NCBI RefSeq assembly: GCF_022601715.1
Contig: NZ_JAKVIM010000016.1
Coordinates: 26,514 to 90,513, forward strand
DNA from: Acinetobacter zhairuonensis
GTDB taxonomy: Bacteria > Pseudomonadota > Gammaproteobacteria > Pseudomonadales > Moraxellaceae
DNA length: 64,000 bases
Reading direction: 5' to 3'
The translations under genes were made by a program, and so were the position numbers. This document shows, piece by piece, positions 54,605-62,600 of this stretch. Positions within the stretch are counted from its first letter, which is position 1, and the number at the start of each line of letters is the position of its first letter. A model generated the notes under the pieces. The model ran no database searches. It saw nothing but the letters and a program-made list of their open reading frames with translations, and was not told the DNA's origin.

Positions 54605-54637
54605 GCCAGTAAAATGATGTTGAATCATCTTACTGGC
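54605..54637 (-). terminator. Stem-loop after the type I secretion operon
   Basis: 14-bp stem (54605-54618 with 54624-54637), 5-base loop, 18 bases beyond the hlyD-like stop at 54656. The one odd pair is a G-U on the minus-strand RNA and A-C on the plus, so it belongs to the minus-strand operon. It may also stop the convergent regulator less efficiently. Confidence 0.65.
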
Positions 54638-54655
54638 TTAACCCGATCAAAAATC

Positions 54656-55849
54656 TTATCTTTCCCTTAACGCTTCTTTGGCTTTGTTAAAAGGTTTGAT
54701 CAAATAATCTAAAATTGTTTTTTGACCTGTTTTAATATCTACAGTAGCGACCATACCTGGAGTAATATTGAATTCCTTCCCCTCTTTATTGATCAACTTG
54801 TCTGAATCAGTCCGAATGTAGACTCTATAATAAAATTGATCTTGCTTCACTTCATCTCTGAGCGTGTCGGGTGAAATCACAGTCACCTTGCCTTTTAAGC
54901 CACCATAAATCGAATAATCATAAGCCGTAATTTTAACTAAAGCGTCTTGCTCAGGTCGAATAAACGCAATATCCCGTGGGGATATTCTTGCTTCAATAAG
55001 CAGTTGTTCATCCAAAGGAACGATGGTCATTAATTTCCCATTTTGAGAAATCACACCACCAATCGTCATGACATCAATCTCTTTCACAATGCCACGTACA
55101 GGAGATTTAAAAATTGTACGGCTAAGGGTATCAGATTTACCTTTCACCACTTGAGATTGGGTTTCGATATCCGTATTGGCCTTGGCTAATTCTTCTCTAG
55201 ATTTAACCAAGTATTGATTCTGAACATCATTCATTTGATTTTTTAAATCAGTTGCCTGACGCTTTAAACGGAGCACTTCAACTTCGCTGGCTGCCCCTTT
55301 CGCAACCAAAGGTTCCGTCATGGCTAACTCTTGTTGCACCAGTACCAAAGCTTGTTTTAAGCCAGAGACGGATTCTTCCAAATTAGAACGTCGGGAGTGA
55401 TAAAGTGCAGTTTCTGCATTAACCAGAGCTGGCTCTTTCATGACTTCTTCAGGAAAAATTAATCTAGTTCCATTGACTTCCGCACGTAGACGCGCTGCTG
55501 TTGCCTTGGCAGACAGTAATAATGATTCCGACTCTCCAACATTTGATGCAAAACGAGTCGGGTCTAGCTGAGCAAGGACTTGACCCTGTTCTACAATTTC
55601 TCCTTCACGTACATTCAGTTTAGTCAAAATTCCGCCTTCAAGGGATTGCACGATTTGTTCTTTCGAGGAAGGAATGACTTTCCCTGTCCCAGTCGAGACT
55701 TCTTCTAATTTAAATAACCACGCCCAAATGAGTAAACTCAGTAAGCCAATACAAATAATCCAGATGAAAATACTGACTTTGGGTAATGGCTGTTGCAATT
55801 CTTTAGTTTTCTTAGAGCCTGTGCTGATTACTTGATCTTGTCCCATCAT
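54656..55849 (-). CDS. Type I secretion periplasmic adaptor (HlyD family)
   Basis: 397 residues. One membrane helix (VSIFIWIICIGLLSLLIWAW, about 25-44), lipoyl half KEQIVQSLEGGILTKLNVRE, a long coiled coil (about 90-250), lipoyl half TIFKSPVRGIVKEIDVMTIG and a beta-barrel with the family end ITPGMVATVDIKTGQKTILDYLIKP split over two blocks. It joins the ABC exporter to the TolC-like channel for the giant adhesin encoded upstream. Its ATG overlaps the ABC gene's TAA by one base. Confidence 0.93.
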   Translation of the reverse strand: MMGQDQVISTGSKKTKELQQPLPKVSIFIWIICIGLLSLLIWAWLFKLEEVSTGTGKVIPSSKEQIVQSLEGGILTKLNVREGEIVEQGQVLAQLDPTRFASNVGESESLLLSAKATAARLRAEVNGTRLIFPEEVMKEPALVNAETALYHSRRSNLEESVSGLKQALVLVQQELAMTEPLVAKGAASEVEVLRLKRQATDLKNQMNDVQNQYLVKSREELAKANTDIETQSQVVKGKSDTLSRTIFKSPVRGIVKEIDVMTIGGVISQNGKLMTIVPLDEQLLIEARISPRDIAFIRPEQDALVKITAYDYSIYGGLKGKVTVISPDTLRDEVKQDQFYYRVYIRTDSDKLINKEGKEFNITPGMVATVDIKTGQKTILDYLIKPFNKAKEALRER

Positions 55850-57975
55850 TAGGCTCCCATTTGCTGCTTAGGTTGTGATAGTTTCAAAATTTGATCTTTT
55901 GGACCATCCATCACAATTTTTCCATCATTCACGACAATTACACGATCAACCAGTTCTAAGATGGCTCGGCGGTGAGTCGCAACAATAAGTGTTTTGTGCC
56001 CTAACCAATTTTGCAGTTGTTCGATAAACTGTTTTTCAGAAACATCATCTATGGCAGCTGTGGGCTCATCCAGCAATAAAACATTAGGCTTTCGAATAAG
56101 TAACCGTGCCAATAACAAAGCTTGCTTCTGACCACCAGAAAGACCTATTCCTCCTTCTAGAATCTGATAATCCAGCCCTTCCTTTTTCTCTTGTACAAAA
56201 TTCAAAGCCCCCGAAAGTCTCAATGCATCAAAAATATCTTGATCATTGGCTAAGGGCGTACCCAACTTTAAGTTCTCGCGAATAGAGCCAAAAAATAAAT
56301 GCGCATTTTGGTTTAAAAGACCGACATCACGTCGAACATCTAAAGGATCAATCAAACCCAAGACAATATCGTCAATTTTGATCTGACCTTTTACAGGTTC
56401 TTGCATACCCGCCAACAATTGCAATAACGTTGATTTTCCAGCGCCATTACGCCCTAAAATTGCAATTTTCTCTCCAGCTTTAATCTGAAGTTTTTGAATA
56501 GCGAGAATCGGTTTTGCATCATTTTGACTATATTTAAACTCGACTTGATTTAACTCATAATGACCAAACAAGGCTGGTCGGTGAATTAAATGGCTATGTG
56601 GCGGCTGATCCACTGGCTTTTTCATTAATTCATCTAAACTGCTTTTTGCGACTTTAGCTTGTTGTAGACGCCCCAATACACCTGAAATTTGGGCGATAGG
56701 TGCCAACATTCGTGAAGAAAGAATGGAACATGCCACCAAAGCACCGGTCGTCATTTCACCATCCATAACAGCAAAACAGCCCACTAAAACAACAATCGCA
56801 AAGGTTAAGCCTTGAACCTTTTGTGTCCAAGCCGTCATTACGCCCACTAATTTACGTTGACGCATAGAAATGTCGGCAGAGACTTCATTCATATGGTTCC
56901 ACTGGTTCTGAAAACGCGACTCCGCTCTTAAGAGTTTAATGTCTTCTATCCCTTGAACGGCTTCGACCAACATTGCGTTCCGTATCGCACTTTCCCGCAT
57001 ACCTTCAGCTGCTAATTTAGCCAATGGCTTTTGAATTAGAAGACCAGGAAGAATCATCAGCGGCACCACCAACACCATCACCCAGAATAGATTGCCACCA
57101 ATTAACCAGAATATGACCAGAAATAAGAAGAAGAATGGTAAGTCCGCAATGGCCGATATCGTCGTTGAAGTCACTAACTCTCTAACGCCTTCAAGCTCTC
57201 TAATTTGTGAAATGAATGTTCCTGTCGATTTTGATCGTTCTTTATTTTTGATTCTTAAGGCATGACCAAAAACCACATCAGAAATGCTTAAATCTGCTCG
57301 CTTGCCAATGATGTCAGATAAAAAAATTCGCGCCACACGTAAACAAAACTCAAATACTGCTGCTATTAATACTCCGCCAGCCAAGACCCATAGAGTAGGT
57401 ACGGATTGGGCAGGAATGACTCGATCGTAAACGTTCATGGAAAAAACAATCGTCGCTAACGCCAAGATATTTGCCATTAACGAAGCAAGCATAATATCCA
57501 AATAACGTTTCCAATCACGTAACACGATCGACCAGAACCAACTTGGATCATAAGGCTTGACGTATTCATCGACACGAACATCAGGGACTGATTTTTCAGG
57601 TCTCAAAACATAAATATTGGCAACATGTGGCTTAAGCGTTTCAAAAGTGAATACTTGTGCCAGTCCTTGATCACCGCTTAACTGGACACTTAAATTTCCA
57701 TTCGCATCAATTTTATCGAATACACCAACTTGCCCATCCTGCATTTCAATCAGAACAGGTAAATGCCATGGGCTAATTTCATCTAAGCTAAAATTGCATT
57801 TACGATAATGCAGACCAATTTGCCGCGTAGTTAAACTTAATACATCCTCGACAGTTTGATGCTGTGCCCAATCCAATTGAAGTCTAATGCGCTCTTCAGA
57901 TGGGTCTAACAAATAATGCTTTGCAATAACCAAAATGGCTTGAAGCCATGGCTGATAATTAATTACATTGCTCAT
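55849..57975 (-). CDS. Type I secretion ABC transporter, LapB-like
   Basis: 708 residues. N-terminal C39-peptidase-like domain lacking the catalytic Cys (residues 1-125), a six-helix membrane domain (about 150-420) and an ATPase with Walker A GRNGAGKS, signature LSGGQKQALLLARLL, Walker B NVLLLDEPT and switch His in VATHRRA. The inactive C39-like domain is typical of exporters of large RTX adhesins such as LapA, which bind but do not cut the substrate. Overlaps the tolC-like gene as ATGA. Confidence 0.93.
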   Translation of the reverse strand: MSNVINYQPWLQAILVIAKHYLLDPSEERIRLQLDWAQHQTVEDVLSLTTRQIGLHYRKCNFSLDEISPWHLPVLIEMQDGQVGVFDKIDANGNLSVQLSGDQGLAQVFTFETLKPHVANIYVLRPEKSVPDVRVDEYVKPYDPSWFWSIVLRDWKRYLDIMLASLMANILALATIVFSMNVYDRVIPAQSVPTLWVLAGGVLIAAVFEFCLRVARIFLSDIIGKRADLSISDVVFGHALRIKNKERSKSTGTFISQIRELEGVRELVTSTTISAIADLPFFFLFLVIFWLIGGNLFWVMVLVVPLMILPGLLIQKPLAKLAAEGMRESAIRNAMLVEAVQGIEDIKLLRAESRFQNQWNHMNEVSADISMRQRKLVGVMTAWTQKVQGLTFAIVVLVGCFAVMDGEMTTGALVACSILSSRMLAPIAQISGVLGRLQQAKVAKSSLDELMKKPVDQPPHSHLIHRPALFGHYELNQVEFKYSQNDAKPILAIQKLQIKAGEKIAILGRNGAGKSTLLQLLAGMQEPVKGQIKIDDIVLGLIDPLDVRRDVGLLNQNAHLFFGSIRENLKLGTPLANDQDIFDALRLSGALNFVQEKKEGLDYQILEGGIGLSGGQKQALLLARLLIRKPNVLLLDEPTAAIDDVSEKQFIEQLQNWLGHKTLIVATHRRAILELVDRVIVVNDGKIVMDGPKDQILKLSQPKQQMGA

Positions 57976-59501
57976 GGCTGAATTTCAAACCCTTGTATTG
58001 AAATATTATTTAACTGATATAGGTCACGAGTACGCCCTGTGATCTTGATGTATTGAACTAAATTGGCGTAAATATCATATTTTGCAGTCTCTATTTCCTG
58101 CGCGGCACTGTGAATGGCCTGTTCCGAATTCAATAAATCAACGACCGATCGCGTTCCTAATTTGTATTGTTCTTGATACAGCTCTTTTGTCCGCGTTGTA
58201 GATTGCTGACGCGCGGTCAGAATTTGAATCTGCTTTTGCTTATTTTCTATTTCTTCTCGAATCAACTGCACTTGATCCAATACATCAAGATAGACAGCAT
58301 TGAGTTCAGCTTTCGCGGCTTCTTCTGCATAGCTTGCAGAACGCTGTTTAGAGCGAATGGCTCCACCTTGAAAAAAATCGCTTGTTGCTTCAAGCATGAT
58401 GGAATTATAGAAACCATCATCTTTGTCATTATTTGGATTTGTTCCATTTAATGCCTGACTGAGGCTTCCTTTGACACTGATTGTTGGGTAAGCACTCAAT
58501 TTTGTTTGTTCTTTTTGAAATTTAGCAACTTGTATTGCAGCCTGAGCTGCCATCATTTCGGGCACCAGATTAAATTGCGTTTGTTCATAAAGCCCCGCCT
58601 TTTTAACAAGGCTTTCTGGTATTTTAATTTGCTGATTAGACACATCGCGCCCCAACAAATTACGTAATTTTTGTTGATACTGCTTTAGCTGATTTTCTTG
58701 AACAATTTTATTAGATTCAGCCGCTTCCAAGTCTGATTGTGCTTGGACTGGATCTGCTTGGCTACTGATCCCCGCATTTGCGCGTAGATTCGCAATTTCA
58801 GCAATACGCGCGATTCCTTTGATTTGCTGATCTGCAATCCGAACAATCTCTTGATATCGCTTAATATTTACAATCGCATTTGCAGTTTGATAGGCAATAT
58901 CATCGATCTTGACCAGAGCATTTGCTTGTTCTTGCAAGAGTTTCGCTTTTTGAATATCGACTGAACTTTTGATTTTTCCAAAATCATAGAGCATTTGTGT
59001 TGCCGAAAGCGTATACAGCTGTCGACCTCGCTCTCCCGTCGTTAAATCGGCAGTCGTAATTCCCCCCGAAATTTGTGGAAAATATTCGGCTTTTGCTGCA
59101 TCAATATTTGCTCCCTGCCCCGCTATTGTCGCAATGCTTTGAGTAATTTCTGGACGATGCCGTAGTGCTTGCTGTACAGCCTCCACAAAACTTAATTGTT
59201 GGTTTTCCCCTAAAAAATTTTGATTTGAAGCTGTCACTTTGATCTGCTGATTCACTTGATTTTTAGATGATGTCACCAGAGGAAGTTCCTCAGGCATCGA
59301 TGTGCTTACAAGATCAAAGTCACTCAACCTTCCAATGTTTGCTTTGTAAAAAGAATCATTCGGCTCATTGGCAAACAATTGATGTATCTCATCTTTTTTA
59401 TGACTTAAATGATCATAAAAAGTATCTGCTTTAACCGGCGTGACCAGAACGAAGAATGGAGATACTAAAATCCAGCCTAATCGCGATTTAATGGGAGTCA
59501 T
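57972..59501 (-). CDS. TolC-family outer-membrane channel for type I secretion
   Basis: 509 residues with a signal peptide (to about VKA), a roughly 85-residue extra N-terminal segment, and then the two-fold TolC repeats (SFVEAVQQALRHRPEITQSI; LYEQTQFNLVPEMMAAQAAI) and the closing LYQEQYKLGTRSVVDLLNSEQ. This matches the LapE/AggC-like channels encoded with RTX adhesins. First gene of the export operon, 149 bases downstream of the adhesin and separated from it by a terminator. Confidence 0.92.
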   Translation of the reverse strand: MTPIKSRLGWILVSPFFVLVTPVKADTFYDHLSHKKDEIHQLFANEPNDSFYKANIGRLSDFDLVSTSMPEELPLVTSSKNQVNQQIKVTASNQNFLGENQQLSFVEAVQQALRHRPEITQSIATIAGQGANIDAAKAEYFPQISGGITTADLTTGERGRQLYTLSATQMLYDFGKIKSSVDIQKAKLLQEQANALVKIDDIAYQTANAIVNIKRYQEIVRIADQQIKGIARIAEIANLRANAGISSQADPVQAQSDLEAAESNKIVQENQLKQYQQKLRNLLGRDVSNQQIKIPESLVKKAGLYEQTQFNLVPEMMAAQAAIQVAKFQKEQTKLSAYPTISVKGSLSQALNGTNPNNDKDDGFYNSIMLEATSDFFQGGAIRSKQRSASYAEEAAKAELNAVYLDVLDQVQLIREEIENKQKQIQILTARQQSTTRTKELYQEQYKLGTRSVVDLLNSEQAIHSAAQEIETAKYDIYANLVQYIKITGRTRDLYQLNNISIQGFEIQP

Positions 59502-59604
59502 TTTTAAATATCTGAATTAAATCCATTGTTTATGGATTGAAAGGTGGAACTCATATTGGCAATTACTATTCATCTTTATTAGTGAATCAATCAAAAAATA
59601 AAGA

Positions 59605-59642
59605 TTAAAAAACGGCTATAGACCCGAAGATCTATAACCGTT
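59605..59642 (-). terminator. Rho-independent terminator of the giant adhesin gene
   Basis: 12-bp stem (59611-59622 with 59631-59642), one G-U wobble on the minus strand and a UUCG-containing loop, followed on that strand by TTTTTTAATC. It begins 8 bases after the adhesin stop at 59651, so the export genes need their own promoter or readthrough. Confidence 0.88.
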
Positions 59643-59650
59643 CTATTTCA

Positions 59651-62600
59651 TTAACCAATGACAAGCTGATTATTAGCGAGTAAATCCTGCAAGTCTAAAC
59701 CTGCTTGATTTTCAACGATTAATAAATCAGACATGGTATGAGTTGCAGCATTACCATCACGATCTACTTGAATAACCGCATTACCATTTCCATCATTTAC
59801 TACAGTAATATAGTCCCCTAGATTACTTTGATCAGCCAATAGGCCATCAAAGAAATCAGCAGCAAATTCAATTTTATCGTTGGCTTGGTAATCTACCCAT
59901 GTATCTGTACCATTTCCAGCTGTTGCATCAGCAGCATTCAGAACATCATACATGATGGTGTCATCACCTCGTCCAGTCGAGATGATGTCATTGCCTGAAC
60001 CACCGTAAACAATGTCATTTCCAGCGCCAGCAATGATAATGTCATCGCCTGAACCGCCATAAATCGTATCAATACCACCTTTAGTTGCTGGGTCAGCAGC
60101 ATCGGCAGCAATAAACTCACGGTAATTGGCTTTTACAAAATCATAGATTTGTTGCTGTGTTGGTTCACCATCGGCCCCTACACTACCATCTGCCTTAAGT
60201 TTGGCAATTAGTCGTGAATAGCCTGAATACTGCGGGTACAGCAATGAATCCAATCCTGTAATCCAGTTGGTATTCATCGCATCGCCAAACAGAATGTCAT
60301 CACCCGCACCACCTTTAACAGTGTCATCTCCAACATCTGCTGGCACAAAGTTTTCAGATCCACCTATCAGATATGCAATCAACTTTTCAGTATTCGTAAT
60401 TTTTTGAGCCGTTCCCGTATTGGAACCAGCACCAGTACTATAATTCCCTCCACTCCAAGTACCAGCAATTAAATCACCATTTATATTTGTATTGTCATAA
60501 CGGGTGACATATTTCAAATCAACACTATCACCAATACCTACAGCAAAAACTTTAGTTCCATCAATACCCACAATATTGGAAAAAGCATTATCAATCTGCT
60601 GAATACCTGATTGGGTTGTCGAGCTAGGATTACCATCTGTTAAATAATAAACCTGATTTTCATAACCATTCGCATGAGCATCAGCGATTTCTGAAGATGA
60701 GAACCATTGATATGCATTGTTAAATCCATGGTGCGGATATGTTCCATTTCCATCTGCTTGTAATGCCTGAATATCACTCCAGAGTTGTTCGATATCAACG
60801 TTTTGGATGTCATTAATTCGAATATTTGTCAGATTTGAAGATTGAGTAATATTCGAACCACCAAAACTTGTAATCTGTAAATTAATCTGCCCATCATGAT
60901 CCGCCATTTGCTGAACAAAAGCTTTTAATGCTGTTTTTGCTGCATCAATGAAGCTTGTTGTAGGGTTAGTAAGCTGACCAGTACGCATACTTCCAGACAA
61001 ATCTAAAACAATAGATACATTGTAATCATGAGCTGCTATGAAATTAGTTTTTAAGCCGCCAGTGTCACCTGCAAGTACATCATTGCCTGAAGTACCAGTT
61101 AAATTATCATCACCATTTGTAGTGACTTCAGCAACTGCTGGCGCTGTATCCTTATTATCAGTAACAGGTTTACCGTTATTATCTAATGAATCAGCTTTTA
61201 CATTAATTTTATCTGTCAAACCTATGAGATCTTCAGGTAATTTAACTTCATAGCTACCATCTGACTTAACTATAGTCGTTACAGTTAATGGAGCACCTGT
61301 AGATAAATCATTGATTGAATCTCCATTGTGATCTTTGAACGTCAAAACAACATCACTACCGATAGGTACATCCGTAGTTTGCCCTTTTACAATTCCTTCC
61401 TCATCAATTTCTGTAATCTCAAGAGAGCCATCAATGCGGTCTAAGCCACCTTGGTCTGGTGTGTTTGGATCATTGTCATGGTCAGTCTTTAATAGGCTGT
61501 CTTCAGCATCAACAGGGTTACCATTACGGTCTACTGTTTCTGCTTTCACTGTGATATCACCATCCGCAAAGTCTGTTGGTACTTCGGCTGTATAGTTACC
61601 ATCAGCGTTTACAGTTGCGGTTACTTCGCGTTCTAGTGGATTGCCATCTTTGTCTTGACCTGTAATCGTCAAGGTCACATCACTACCTGGTTCAACGTCA
61701 GTTGTTCCACCTGTGATATTGCCATTGCTTTGAACGTCAACGGTGATGGCACCCGCAACCAAGTCTAGACCGGTGTCTTCTGGTGTAGTTGGATCTGTAT
61801 CGTTATCACCTTGTGCTGCAATGCTGTCTGTCGCTGGACCGACACCTTGACCATTTCGGTCAGTGGTATTCGCAACAACGCTGACGGCTGAACCATCAAC
61901 AATACCGTCTGCTGCAGTTACAGCACTGCTGTAGTGACCTGAAGCATCTGTCGTAACTGTCTTGCTTACCGTGACTGGATTGCCGTTGGCATCTGTTCCT
62001 GTGATGGTCAACACAACGTCTGTACCTGGTGCTACGTCTGTCGTGGTTCCTGTGATCGCACCTGTCTCAACGATGTCAACGGTGATGGCACCATCAACCA
62101 AGTCTAGACCGGTGTCTTCTGGTGTAGTTGGATCTGTATCGTTATCACCTTGTGCTGCAATGCTGTCTGTCGCTGGACCGACACCTTGACCATTTCGGTC
62201 AGTGGTATTCGCAACAACGCTGACGGCTGAACCATCAACAATACCGTCTGCTGCAGTTACAGCACTGCTGTAGTGACCTGAAGCATCTGTCGTAACTGTC
62301 TTGCTTACCGTGACTGGATTGCCATTGGCATCTGTTCCTGTGATGGTCAACACAACGTCTGTACCTGGTGCTACGTCTGTCGTGGTTCCTGTGATCGCAC
62401 CTGTCTCAACGATGTCAACGGTGATGGCACCATCAACCAAGTCTAGACCAGTGTCTTCTGGTGTAGTTGGATCTGTATCGTTATCACCTTGTGCTGCAAT
62501 GCTGTCTGTCGCTGGACCGACACCTTGACCATTTCGGTCAGTGGTATTCGCAACAACGCTGACGGCTGAACCATCAACAATACCGTCTGCTGCAGTTACA

